Positions 33,401-46,405 of a DNA stretch of 64,000 bases are shown here, one piece after another. Source of the stretch: Pelecanus crispus (Eukaryota > Chordata > Aves > Pelecaniformes > Pelecanidae); contig NC_134643.1 of NCBI RefSeq assembly GCF_030463565.1, positions 120,941,809-121,005,808 on the forward strand. The letters are read 5' to 3'. The translations under genes were made by a program, and so were the position numbers. The notes under the pieces are model-generated. The model saw nothing but the letters and a program-made list of their open reading frames with translations. It did no database searches and was not told the origin of the DNA. Each line of letters starts with the position of its first letter. Position 1 is the stretch's first letter.

Positions 33401-36400
33401 ATAAGGTCAATAAAGAAATGGTATTTTTGTGGCTGGTGTGAGGGCACTTACTCAGTTAATGGCAGACAAATGGAATATAACATCTAGCTTTTAATATTTG
33501 GCAAGTTCTGAGCCATGCAATCCAAGTGGTATTGGAAATTCTACAGGTAACATGGAATTAAAGGATGTGACTCACTGATGTTTATGCTTTCAAAATCAAT
33601 TCTCTATAGCATGGAGCAGCTTCACCCTGATCAGCCCCAACGTCAGTAAAGGGAACTGAATCCCTCCCACAGTGGGATTTTTAACAAATTTTGCTGCAGA
33701 AATAAGTTCATCAGAAATTGTCAGAAATGGGATTCTGTTTGTACTCAGAGGAGTGTATACAATGAAGATTTTGCTCTGTGTGTAGTTTTACTCAAGGCAT
33801 TTTTATTTTTTTTTAAATTTCTCCTTGGAACATCTTCCATATGCTAGAATATTTAAAGTGTATTTTTAAATAGTGACTGGCAATCTGTGAAACACCATTT
33901 TAGCATGAATGAGGTCATATGCTACTAAAATACTACTTATACTAGGAAACTGAGATGAATTGAAAGTAGCACAGCTAAAAAAGGGAAGGCAACAGGTGTT
34001 TTATTAGATAGCAGATATTGGCTTTTTTTACGTCTGTAGAATAACTGATACTTCATCCTAAAAATTGTTACAAATTTGCATGTTTCTACTACTGAATATC
34101 AGTAATTCCCAGTGTTCTTAATTTAGAGTGGTTTTTAAGGTGTTTTTGACGAAGAAAACATGATATCTTGTTCTAGCATATCACCAGTTTCATAATGTGA
34201 TACAAGATTGAAAGAATTTTGCTTGGGTACCAGGCATCTGATGACTAAGAATATGCTGGAAATGAAACAGGGCAGGCTGTGGTCCAGCACAAAAAACATG
34301 CAGTTATCAGCATTCTGTAATTTTCAGAGATGACTGTAAGGTGTATGTGCAGCCTGTTATAAAGAAGTATTTTTTATGTTGCAATAAATGGGAGAGTAAT
34401 TTCCTTAGATGGGCAGATTTTAGTCACCTACTTAGTGAATAAAGAGAAGTAGGATTTATCTCTACTCAAAATTTACGATGCCTTTGACTATTAATTTGAG
34501 CAAGTCATGGAAGTGAAGCACCCTGGACTTCAATTTCCCCGTTGTTTAAAACTGAGATCTTTCCTAGTTTATTGTCATAAAGTCATTTAGAGAACCTTTT
34601 AAAATGTGCTGTTTAAATCTGTGTTGTTGGGGGTTTTAGCACCATAGCCCCAATAATAAATAGATGATAAAACGGTTACAGGCGAATCATTCATCCTGAT
34701 GCTTCAAATTTAATGTTCTGTATACAGAATGCTATAATATTCTCACATTTTAAAAATATGCTACCTTCCATAAAGTAGTAGTTTCAGGTGACTAATCATT
34801 GTGTAAAGCATGGAACTGATATTTAAATGCAAATCAGGGGCCTTTTGGTTTGTGCAGTTTTGGTATCTTAGCACATGATTCATAGCTTTTGGGAGCAGCA
34901 CACCCCTTAGAAGAGGAGTGTGCATATTAAGTGAAATACAGGGGATTCCACCTTCTTTTGTATAGTATGTAATAATAATACAGATTTAACTAGAAACACT
35001 GAGATTTAAAAAAACATGTATACAGTGGATGCAAAACATAAAATTATTATGAACTCAATTTGCAAATGCACATACTATTTAAACTGAGTACAACTGAAGT
35101 GTCAGTCTGGAAATGTGGAGTGTCAGAGCCACCTGGAAAAACCACCCCTGGGCTATTCAGCCATTATTTCTGTCTAAGACCCTTGCTGTCATGGCTATTG
35201 AAGATTTTGCATGTCTTAAGATTTTACGTAGAGAGCCTTTTTTAGGCTTTACTGTAATGGCATGTAATGAAGGCATTCATACCATCTAAATACCATCTGT
35301 CCATACAAAGCAGAAGAGGATCTTATGGTTTGGGGGAAACCCTGGCTCCATGGAAACTGAAGCAGAATATTTTTAGTGAATTCCCTGGAGCCAGGATTTT
35401 CTGTATCTTCAAACAAATACTTTCACCGTAATTGGACCTGGAGCTGGGGATCGATATCAACTGCTGATGCTATTGAGCTGTAGAATGTTGTTTGCAGTAA
35501 TGGTTGTGATCAGAGACAAATCTCTCTCCCTCCCTTTCCAAAGGAAACATATAGGAAGGAACCCTCAGTCTTTTCAGAAACACATCAAGAGAAGAGAAAA
35601 TTGCCAGCATAGTCAGAGGCGCAGTCCCACGTTTCAGTCTTTGTGGCAGAGCCCATAGTCTGCTCTGGAAGCACACTGCAGTTAAAAGACAGCCTCACCA
35701 GATACCTAACTAATGGTGTAGCTGTCTGATGCCCTCCCCATCGTTGCTGGGGGAAAGGCAATGTGGGTAGAATATCTTTGCAGTTTAGTCATTTCAAAGT
35801 ATGAAGAAGGTCTTTTGAGGCCACAAGGGCAACTGCTGGCTGCCTGAGATTTGCACTGATTAGATCAATCCTGGGCTAGGGCCAGAAGGTGAGGGAGTGA
35901 GAAAGGATGAAAATTTGACTTCAGACCTCCACGTCTCTATTTGTCCTGCAACCTCTCTGTATCTCAGCTGAGCCAAGAGACTCTAGCAGTGTGCCTATAC
36001 AGGAGATCTGGGTTAGATAAACCTTTTCCATTTGGAATTTAAAAATATAAAATGTACCTTCAGAATACGTTTTGAAATATAAAAGGAGGAGAACCCCCTT
36101 TTCAAGCACAGAATAATAAATATGAAGGTATTCTGTATAATCATTCTGTAATTGGTCTCCGTTTTTCTCCATTTGTTTGCATGACTGTGATAGCAGTCAA
36201 TCAAAGAAATCATGTAGACAGTACGTGTGCGTGACACAGCTACAGAAAACAAAAGTTTAAGCTGAAGAAATTAATCTCTCTTGTGATACTTCAAGATTTG
36301 TCTATTAATTGCTTGCCTGTGGTTTCAAAACTGACAAAAGCTATCCAAAGTCGCACTAGGAAATCCTCAGAGTTCACTCAAATCTCTGATTTAGTCAGCT

Positions 36401-39400
36401 TCAGCTATTGCTGCCATCACCAGCTTATCTATAAATACATCTGCTTTCACAGTGTACGCATTCTGAAATTTGCCTGTTGCGTCCTCAGAAGTGCAAGGCT
36501 ATCATCTGCTATTAGACAAGCCCGGCTTGACCAAAGCCAACATGAACCTAGCCTAACACGCCAAGCCCATCCCTTGTTGTTAGCTTTGATAGTCGCTGCT
36601 ATCATTTGATAGTTCGCTTGTAGCCAGTCCAAGTTGGCAGTGTCAGCCCAAGCTGATTGGAGCTGCAGACATTTTTGCTGACTGGAGTCATGCTATCTTT
36701 GCCAGTTTGCTGGAATAGACACAGACACTGATTGGGTCATGCTGAAAACATTCCTGTCCTATGAAGCAAGTCTGTTTGTATTTTAGGTTTGCCAGGACTA
36801 ATGAATTAAAAATCTTGGGCTCGCCACAGTTTGCTGCTTAATAATGCCTGTGACAGAAGGATTTTTTCCTCCCTGAAGCGTGACAGCATCATAATCCCTC
36901 ATCACTGGCAAAGAGAGGAAGGAAAAGCCGAATTGTGGAGAAAAGCGGAAAAGGGTGATCTTTTGGGACAGCAAAGCCTATGGGAAATGCAGGTAGCAGC
37001 ATGTTGCCCTGACAGCTGTCTCAGCTTCTCAGACCTTGTCAGTTTGTTGCTATGCAGCAGGTGCAGCCTTTTCTTTTATTGAAGCTTTACTCCATAAAGG
37101 CAACGACAAGCCAAGGCAGTGGCTGGCCCTGGATTATACAAGTGCAGACACTCCGCTAAGTGAGGTAAGGCAACAGGTGTGAAAACTGAACTAAATTGAT
37201 AGAGCTGTAACAGCACTTAATCTGAGTTCTGCTGCAGATTTTTTATGGAGAAACAGAAGCCAGTTCTATAGGCAATTGTTGTGAAGAAGGGAGCTGCTCA
37301 TTAAATCTCATTAAATTCCAGGTTGCCCACTCACCCTCATCTCTGTCTACAGAGATACTGTTCTTCGTGCATGGAGAAAGCAGGTGGGGAATTGGGGGCA
37401 GTCGGTCTGCGTGTTTCCTGTTTCACCTCATTTGCACACAGGCTGCTTCCATCCCTCTCTGTTCCCTTTGATTGCTTTTTGTGATGAAGAGCTTGAAGAT
37501 TCCGCACAAAAAGGAGTGAAGGGATAAATGCAATATAAAAAAAACGGATAGCAGGGTAATTGCTGCATATAAAGATGAGATTTGGTTTTGTGGATTGGAA
37601 TAAAATGAAAACACTCTTTTGTGTTACAATAGAATTCACCACTGCTTATTGAAGGGGTATTGATTTTTGCCCTCACATAGTAGGTGGTTAAAAGAGGTAA
37701 TTTAAAGACATTGCAGAGTATGTGACTGGGAAAAGACAACAGATTTACTCCTAGCAGTATTGTTATGGCAACTTTAAAACCTCTAGCAGAATGCATCATT
37801 TTAATTTCTTAGGCTATGATATGAAATGTTAAGTATACTCCTATGTGGAAGACCACTTGAGATAGTAAGTAGATGTCAGGGGAATGTGTACCACCAACAC
37901 AGAATGATGAACAGCCTTGTTTCAAGGATGTGCTTATCATTTCAAATCTCTGCTTTCTTTTTTTTGCTTTACTTTGTATTGGGAGGTGTGGAAGGGGAAT
38001 ATGATAAAGAATTTTGGATTAGTAGTTCTGTTGGTTTTTTACAATGAGATATCTCAGATGTTTCTTATAAAGTGAGGGTCTGGGGGGAAAAAGAGATCAA
38101 TAATGCTCATAAGGTAAAAGTTATTTAGTCTAATACAATGCACTTAAAAATAAAATATTTCGGTTGACTCTAGGGATCTTTTCCTGAGTCCAAAAACATA
38201 CACTGTGGCAGTTTAGTTGACTTTTCTTTGTCTCTGCCCAATAGACATAATTTCAATTTTTGTGTGTCTTGTTTATTAGTAATGGTGAATAAAGAATGAT
38301 CCCTGATATCCTTTATGTATTAGTAGAAAGAGACACTCTCAGGTCCAAATAAGATTTATTCGAAGTAATGATTTTAGAATATTTGTTGTTATTTTAAGAA
38401 AAGATTATGCACTTCAAATAACAATTTCTTGTGTACCATTGCTACAGAGTAATGGTATCACTCTGCTAGCTAAACATTAAGACAGACAAAGCAAATAAAA
38501 AAGAAATGCAGAAATTAATGGGCCAAATGCAAATTTGGTACTCTTCTACTGGTTGCAAGGCAGTGATGCCAGGGAAGAGTTTGATTCACTTGTGCATCAC
38601 CGAGGAAGATTATAATGCTGAAATATTGTTCTGTTCTATTGACTTTCTGAGACTGCCAAATAAGTAAGTGTAAATTAGAATGAGTTGTTGGGATTTCCAT
38701 GCAATACAACAGCTACTTTACTGAAAAACTGCAAAGTTATTGGCTTAGGGAACTGTCTTTTGTTTTCACTAGCTAAATGCCATGTTGTCTACTGACATTT
38801 TAGTGAATTAATTGTATTTTCCTGAAGAATTTAATTTCTAATTGACTGAGGAATTTTTATGATAATTTAAAAGCTACTCTCGTAATTGTCCACATAGTTG
38901 GTATGGATTCAGTGCACTCTGGATAGCATAGTCTTCAGTCCTAAAATAATTTCTTTATGGGCAGATCTTTCGCGTGCATGAAGTCCCACTGACTTCATGT
39001 TCTCCACACATGGAGCTAATCAGAAGGTTAATATCTGTGAATTTTAGCAGCTTTGTGCTAGGTATACAAGGAGATTAAGTTTGCGTTCAGCTATTTAATA
39101 GAGTTTAACCAGAACTGCTCATTCAAAAGGTTAAATATACATGGTAGAGCTCTGAGTACAACTTTTGAGTGTTCAGAGATGCTTTACTTATACCATTACA
39201 AATCAGTAGTAGCTAATTCTTTTGTTGCTCAACAATTCTTTAGTGCCCTGCTTGAAATGAACTAGCAGTTTTCTTAATGGACAGGGTTTCATCTCAGTAA
39301 AACCACTTTTTGGAGTTGGTGGTCTCAGAAGAAAGACCGAGGACTGAATAAGGTCCCAATCCGGGAGTCAAACCCATGCAGACAGACCCCTACACCTGCA

Positions 39401-39946
39401 CAGAGTTCCACTGAAGAATCACCACCAAGGTTTGGAGACCCAGTAACTATCTGACCATTAAGTGTGTGACTATCAGGGACAGTTTGACTGGGGGAGTATG
39501 GGTGGAAGGTAGGAGGATGGGTGCCTCCTCATTGACACCATGTGGAGTGGTGTGCACGTTTCCAATCACATGGCAGGCTTGGGGTCATGTTACTCTCAAC
39601 TCCCCACCCCTTCTTCCTTCTTCACCTTCAGAACCAAGCAGCATTGCCACGAGTCAAGGCTTGCTGAAGGGGCAATGGCGGGGAGCAAGCAGGTGAGGAG
39701 AGGGGAAGCTTCCTTTGCCATCGTTCTTTCTAATTTGTAAATAGCAAAAGAGAGGCAGTCTCTGCACTGTAATTCACTTGAATCCTTTTCAAATGGAAAA
39801 GTGAAATGGCGCTCCCTTGACTTTGATTCTAAACATTGCTTAGCTAGAATGAGAAAGGTAGCTGTGAATGCATGAAAAGCATTAAAACTCATTTGTTGAC
39901 TGGTGTCACGTGCTCTGTAATATATATATTGTTTGTATTATTGCAG
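30413..39946. other. Gene-poor stretch (probably MAP3K7CL intron)
   Basis: No coding exon was recognised. Open frames are short and not protein-like. A MIR-like fragment near 34490 is listed separately. A non-coding first exon of MAP3K7CL could be hidden here. Confidence 0.45.
34480..34630 (+). repeat. MIR-like SINE fragment (decayed)
   Basis: GAGCAAGTCATGG, then CTTCAATTTCCCCGTTGTTT and AAAACTGAGA, follows the MIR core order (CAAGTCACTT, CTCAGTTTCC, TGTAAAATG). Heavily diverged. Confidence 0.35.
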
Positions 39947-40055
39947 CTGGAACAAACAAGTAAAAGCATTGACTCAAGTGCCCACATGATCACCACCGCC
40001 AGGGTACCTGCTGATAAGCCAGTACGAATTGCCTTCAGCCTGAATGACTCCCCAG
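39947..40055 (+). CDS. MAP3K7CL: MAP3K7CL coding exon with start ATG
   Basis: MAP3K7CL (TAK1-like, MAP3K7 C-terminal-like) resembles the C-terminal coiled-coil part of TAK1, the region that binds TAB2/3; its own role is poorly known. The acceptor is TTGCAG and the donor CCAG|GTACAG. The ATG at 39986-39988 starts MITTARVPADKPVRIAFSLN, close to the known short isoform, which begins MISTARVPADKPVRIAF. The frame is also open from the acceptor (13 codons before the ATG), so an upstream exon could add an N-terminal extension. The exon ends in phase 1. Confidence 0.93.
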
Positions 40056-43000
40056 GTACAGTTTAATTTCTGGAGTAAACCACAATGAAATAATTGCTTT
40101 TAAATTTTACATGTTCTTACCGGTGTTTGCAATAGCAAATGAAGTCCAGTGTTATGGGAGGATTTTTTTCCTGAGTGATAGCATGTATCAGTTTTCCTGT
40201 CTGATAACTTTTAATGTTTCCATTAACAATTTCATTAGACTAAAACCCCTAGACTGACAGTTTAGATCTTAGCTTTCTGTCAGTGGTTTGTGGAATATAC
40301 TTAGGACTGTAATTAACTATCAAATTTACTTGCATATGCAGTGTGTCTGATTTTAAGGAATTTTAAAACAAGAAAAGTAGAAGGACATTTTGTATTGAGG
40401 ATGAGGCTAGAGCAGGAAGAGACTTTCTCTTCAGCAGGAAGGTTAGAAAGTGCCGCACATGCCCAGTTTGGTGAAAGGTTTCAGGAAACAGATGCTCCAC
40501 ATGGCATGTTCCCTGAGAAAGAAGTAGAAATTTCATTGATGTTTATCCTGCCAGCTAGTGCTGATTGAGCATTAATTTCCCGAAACATACCCTGTACATA
40601 CATGGACCCTTTAGCCTTTGGAACAGATGAATGTTACTAGTTTGCACCTTATGTATTATTAAGGTCTAGACAGCTGTTGCCAAACAGTAAAAGTCAGAAT
40701 GAAATAAAGTAAATCTGAAGCTGGGAAGCATCCCCCCAAAAAGTTGGCTGTGCTGTTGCTAAAGGTGACTGCCTGGAGTCAGGGTTGAGATGTGTTTATG
40801 GCATGAAATATAAGGATCTCTGATAACAATAACTGAAACCCACTGCTGATGAGTGCTTTATGGGATGGTATGCATTGTCGGGTTATGTGTGAGGCCACTT
40901 CCTGAGTTTTGTGTGAATAGAGTCTCAGCTTGAACACAATTTTCTCATTTTAAAGATATTTTAGAATATGCAGTATCTTTTCTAGCTAATTGTTGTGTAA
41001 TATTAATTTGCAGCTACAAGCCTGAAATAGAATCTCATCCCCTATGCAAAGGCATTTAAAACCAAACATTTTCATATATTACTGCACATAACTTTCAGCT
41101 CATAAAGATGAGTGACACAGAAAGATTGGGACAAAGAATATAAAGAAGCACATGTGGCTATGTATGTGCCCTTTTTTCATAAATTAAAATAATCTGGTAA
41201 TTACATTTTTATTACAGAAAGTAATGATGAATCATTCTCATCTCTCAGGATGTAGTAACATGGTAAATTTCTTACAGGAATTATGGCAAAGATAGGTCTT
41301 GAAGAGAGATGTAAAAGAAAGGGGTGTGCTCTTACAAATTATAGAAAAAGAATGCTTATGTGAGACACTGAAAACAAGTCAGGGAAAGCTGAGACCATGG
41401 GAAAATCAAAGAGGGTAGAGTGGTTTGGGACAAGAGACGGCAGTAGGAAATGACAAGGTTGTGAATAGCTTGGAAGAAGAGGACAGGAAAGGCAGGAAGC
41501 CTAGCTTCCTTAACATTGCATCATATTTTATTTTTTACTTTTCTATCCTGCTAATAGTTCCAGCCTCTCTCTTAACATTTAGAGAAAGAAACTCAATTAC
41601 AGAAAGGTAATCTTTTTCTGCTACATTTTGTTAAACTTTTCTGTAATTTTGAGTCCTTTATTGTATATATGCAAGTGTTCCTGCAGTATGCAATCCAGAA
41701 TCTCTGTGAGTACTGATAAAGCTAAATAGCAACTAGTAAAGTGAGTGCCATGTTCTCCTCTGCATCACATCCCCTTGGGGGCTACCAGGAGCTCTAAACC
41801 AGCATACTGTTTTACCACATCACAGGAATTCCGCTCCTGCTCTTAGTGGTAAGCCTGAACACGGTTATTATAGTTAATATATTTAAAGAAGGCAAAGGAA
41901 ATAAACTTTTATCAGGTTTGAAAATTTCCAGCAAACCATAGTTGAATCGAGAGTACAAATAAGTATATAATACTTTATTTTTTTTAAGATGAGCTGCAAA
42001 AATATTTAACAGATAGACCTTTAGGTATATACTTGGCTTTTTGTTTTTTCTTCTTTTTTTTATATTTATTTCTTTAATTTTTTTTTCTCCTTGACAAGGA
42101 CATTTGTTTTCTGTTCAAACAGGAGTTACCTGTTGTAAGTGTGATGGTAAAGCATCAGGTGAGGCTTGTGTACTGCTAGGGTATAGACAAAAAGTCCTTC
42201 ACCAGGGTGAAGTGGTGAGGGAATCTGTCTGACGTAAAGCTTTTCCTTAAATTTTACCTCACTTGAAAGGCACAGTGATAGTTTTCACCAAGTAAGGCTG
42301 CATTCTCCTTCCGGGGGCTGTACAACTGCTTACTAGGAGGAACTGGCAGCATAACTAGATATAAAAAGGGGAAATGGAATGTTTCTTCTGGGTGGTGATT
42401 ATCTCACTGGCTAGGATTGTAACCAAGCACTGGGTGTGAGGAGCAATGAAAGGAGAAACTGCTCTCAACTCATGAGAAGAGATTACTTTGTGTTAACTGA
42501 CCTACAAGAGTGGAGCTGGCTTACCCTGAGTGTACAAGAAATAATTTGCGTTATATTGTTTGTCAGTCAACACCTGATGGCTGAAATCCTGGCCAGCTTT
42601 GTGCAGTATTTTTAATGTGAAAGTAGGATAACCAGTTCCTTAAAAGTCTCAGGCACAGCCCATCAGCGGGTGCTATATAAGAAGACAGTTTTATTGTGTA
42701 TCTCTTATTCCTGTATATATAGATATCTATGTTTGGCTCTTTTACTCAAGTTCACTAAGCTGCCATCAAACATAGGTTTCCCAGGGTGTGTCTGCACACC
42801 ATATTGCACCAGTTTGACGTAAGGTACCATCTTAAATTAATTAATTTGAAACATATTATTTCAACTTGGTAACTAATGCAAGTTAAACTGAATATGGTGT
42901 TCCAAAATTTAAATAAGTGTTCCCAAATAGAAAGTTCATTGTAGTTTATCAACATCAATTTAATTAAACCAATGAAATTCAGTATGTCCTAATTTATATC

Positions 43001-44132
43001 ACTAGCTCTTATTTACTGAACATATTAAGATAGAATGATTATAACAGGAACTTTATTAAAGTGGATTTGTTTTGTGTAATAGTTCTAAGGGAAGGTTTAT
43101 AGGTAAACATCTCTTCACCTTCCCTCCTAGAATAAAAGCTTGAATCTAGCTGAAAAGTTCAGCTAGTGACGTGTGGAAAGAAATGACTGGTGTTGAAATT
43201 ATTAGTAATTTCTTTTGTTTGAAATTAGTCTGCCTCTGATAGCACTCTCCAGAAAAATCACTGATAACAAAGGCAAAATATACATCTAATGAAACTGACA
43301 GACAGTGGAACAGTGTAATATTTTTGCAAGCATAGCAAAAGACTTACTTTACTCCTCTTTATGCCTTTGTTATCCTAGTGACCATGAAGAATTTTTTGCT
43401 TTTATAGTTGATCATGCAAGACTGTTTTGCAATGGTTGCTTCTCCAATAGCAACCTTCAAATCCCTACTCCATCCTCATTTTGGTTGTAATGGCAACAGA
43501 GGCTTTCCAGCAGATAATGTATTGGCTGAAAACCAGTGGGGATTGCTAACAAATATGGCTAAAATTTGCAAAGCTAATTTCCAAAAACTACACTCAACCT
43601 GCAAGTAAGTGGCTTGATCTTCGGGAAGTTAGACAGGAACTTAGGTGAGATACCCTCAAAGGGATAGTGGCTGTGCGTTCATTCATCAGAGGATGCTTGA
43701 GGCTTAGGTGAAGGTATATGGAGAAGGAGGGCTTTGCTCTTATCTCTTCTGTTATGGACCGTTGCTATTTTGGGGAGGTGCACAACTCTTATTATTGAGC
43801 AAGCCTTCATAGCCTATTCCTGGGTCAGGCAGTGACCATTCCCCACTATTTTATGAGTGAGGTAACTGCGAGGTTGTATAAGGTCATGTCAGGCAGGGCT
43901 GTGAATAGAAGCCCGGGAGCTTCATGCAGCAGTGCCAAGTCGCAGTCACTTAGCCACACAGCCTTCCAGGATGAATTTGATGAGTCTATGCTTGTGTATC
44001 AGTAACCAGGGCTGGAGCTGCTGGATCTCACCGCCCTCCTAGGGCCAAGACTGGACCCTGATACACAGTTTGCCAGTGTTGTCCTTCTGCAAGTTGCAGT
44101 GCTTGCAGTTGAGTTTGAACAATTTTCCTGTG
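40056..44132. other. MAP3K7CL intron, first part
   Basis: Apart from the MIR-like fragment near 43840, I saw nothing notable. Open frames are short and not protein-like. Confidence 0.6.
43840..43975 (-). repeat. MIR-like SINE fragment
   Basis: CCCCACTATTTTATGAGTGA, GGTAACTG, AAGGTCATGTCAGGCAGGGC and AGAAGCCCGGGAGC follow the reverse complement of the MIR core and tRNA-like region in order. Confidence 0.45.
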
Positions 44133-44697
44133 TGTGCTGGTTTTGGCTGGGCTAGAGTTGTTTTTCTTTATAATAGCTAGTATGGGGCTATATTTTGGAT
44201 TTTGCCGAAAACTGTTGATAACACAGGGATGTTTTCATTATTGCTGAGCAGTGCTTACACAGAGTCAAGGCCTTTTCTGCTCCTCACACCACCCTGCCAG
44301 TGAGTAGGCTGGGGGTGCACAAGAGGTTGGGAAGGGGGTACAGCTGACCACAAATGACCAAAGGGATATTCCATACCATGTGACATGATGCTCAGCATAT
44401 AAAGGTCGGGGAAGAAGAAGGAAGGGGGGCACGTTTGGAGTGATGGCGTTTGTCTTCCCAAGTAACTGTTACATGTGATGGAGCCCTGCTTTCCTGGAGA
44501 TGGCTGAACACCTGCCTGCCAATGGGAAGCAGTGAATTAATTCCTTGTTTTGCTTTGCTTGTGTGCACGGCTTTTGCTTTACCTGTTAAACTGTCTTTAT
44601 CTCAACCCACATGTTTTACCTCTTTTTCCAATTCTCTCCCCCATCCCACTGGGGGGGATGTGTGGTGTTTAGCTGTCTGCCGGGTTAAACCACAACA
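44133..44697 (+). repeat. Solo LTR of an avian ERV related to the provirus at 23467-30407
   Basis: 565 bp, from TGTGCTGGTTTTGG to TAAACCACAACA. It is flanked by CTGTG (44128-44132) and TTGTG (44698-44702), a 4-of-5 match to a 5-bp target duplication. Over its first half it aligns by eye with the provirus LTR read on its own strand: CTGGGCTAGAGTT, CTGTTGATAACA, ATTCCATACCAT and ATGCTCAGCATATAAAGG in the same order. It has a better TATA (CATATAAAGG, about 44396-44405) but a degenerate CRE. No internal region remains, so it is a recombination product. Confidence 0.85.
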
Positions 44698-44702
44698 TTG
44701 TG

Positions 44703-45900
44703 TAAGGGCTGATCCACTTACAGGATAACAGCCTACTTACGTTACCAATTTAATTCTTTAATTTAGGAGGAAGAGATCTGAATACACTTGCCTACGCATG
44801 TAGGAGAAAAAAATAGTACCTGAGTGTATAATTAAAGACTGGATCATAACTCAGTTACTCAAGGAAGCAGAGCTGTGATTGGCATTTCCTAAATTTTGAG
44901 TGCTTGATTTAGCAACCTTAATGTGCTTTCAACACATTTAAATTTTTATGTTCTATTTCTGTCTGTCTTTGTGAAGATCCTAGAGAAACTGTAATTTGTG
45001 AGTTTATACTGCATGTAAATCAGAGGTTGTTCTTAAAGTGTTTATTCATTAAGTGTTGACCGTAGCCCACAGTTCGGCTAAATGGAGCAGCCACATAGGA
45101 AGAGACTGAGGCGTTACACTTCATTGTACCAGACATTGTGTCAGTGAGACAGCGAAGTGTGAAGGATTTCGCTCGTTCATGATGGAGGTCTGGGCTATTG
45201 GAATCTCCAGAAGGCCAGAACATGATTAAATAAGTAAAGCTTTCCCAAAAGCATGATTTATTCCCAAATGTGCAACATTAGCATTTATCAGGGGACTGAA
45301 TGCATCAGGACATCACTGACAGGTAGTAAGCCTTTTGTATGAAGACAATCAGTCTTAATACAATTCAGCCTCCTAAAACAGATGGCTTGTGTGGATCTCT
45401 GTCCCACACATCAGAAGCCCATCTCATGTCTGTATTGATAGATGCTATTAGCAGAGACACAAGAACTCACCTGGATAGTGAAGGCTGAGCAGCTTAGCTT
45501 TGCTGGCTTTACACAAAGCTGCCCATCACGCCGTTTCAGCATGAAGGTGCGTTGGCTGGGCAGCATGTTTAGGAGCTTGTTCTTTTGTTATGTTGTTAGT
45601 TATGCTGTAGGAATGGTCAGAGAGCTGGCTCTGACATAGAAGGGTACTTTGTCTCAGCCCGGCTGAATGGAAAGCAGAAGGAGGAAGTGATTTCCCTGGA
45701 GACCCTCCCTCAGATGCTCTCTGTTATGACGGCAGTTTTCAGCAACAAACACAGCAAATGTATGAACCTGATGAAACAAACATGAAAGCCAAACTCTTCC
45801 ATACGCATGAACCAAGTCTTTGGTTAAAAAAACATCAACTCTATGTGCAGAGAGTTCATCTTGTAATTAGAATACAGGTCCTTACCTTTAGTGCACTTTT
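44703..45900. other. MAP3K7CL intron between solo LTR and CR1
   Basis: Nothing recognised; short frames only. Confidence 0.6.
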
Positions 45901-46405
45901 CATAGAATCATAGAATCGTTTAGGTTGGAAAAGACCTTTAAGATCATCCAGTCCAACCATTAACCTACACTACCAAGTCTACTCTGAGCCAATCAAGGGT
46001 AGACTAGACTAAACCATGTCCTGAAGTGCCACATCTACCCATTTTTTGAACATTTCCAGGGATGGTGACTCCACCATCTCTCTGGGCAGCCTGTTCCAAT
46101 GCTTGACCACCCTTTCCGTAAAGAAATTTTTCCTAATTTCCAACCTAAACCTCCCCTGGCGCAGCTTAAGCCCATTTCTTCTCGTCCTATCACTAACTAC
46201 TTGGGAGAAGAGACCAACACCCACCTCACTACAATCTCCTTTCAGGTAGTTGTAGAGAGCGATAAGGTCTCCCCTCAGCCTCCTCTTCTCCAGACTAAAC
46301 AACCCCAGTTCCCTCAGCCGCTCCTCATAAGGCCTGTGCTCCAGACCCTTCACCAGCTTTGTTGCCCTTTTCTGAACATGCTCCAGCACCTCAATGTCTT
46401 TCTTT
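45901..46405 (-). mobile_element. CR1 LINE, 5'-truncated copy
   Basis: This is the 3' end of a chicken-repeat-1 non-LTR retrotransposon. The plus strand starts CATAGAATCATAGAATC, the reverse complement of the ATTCTATG 3' repeat. A 126-codon open frame at 46009-46389 gives the C-terminus of the CR1 ORF2 protein ([51 protein letters not shown]). The frame is unbroken, so the copy is relatively young, but it is truncated and lacks the RT and endonuclease. I could not define target duplications. Confidence 0.95.
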
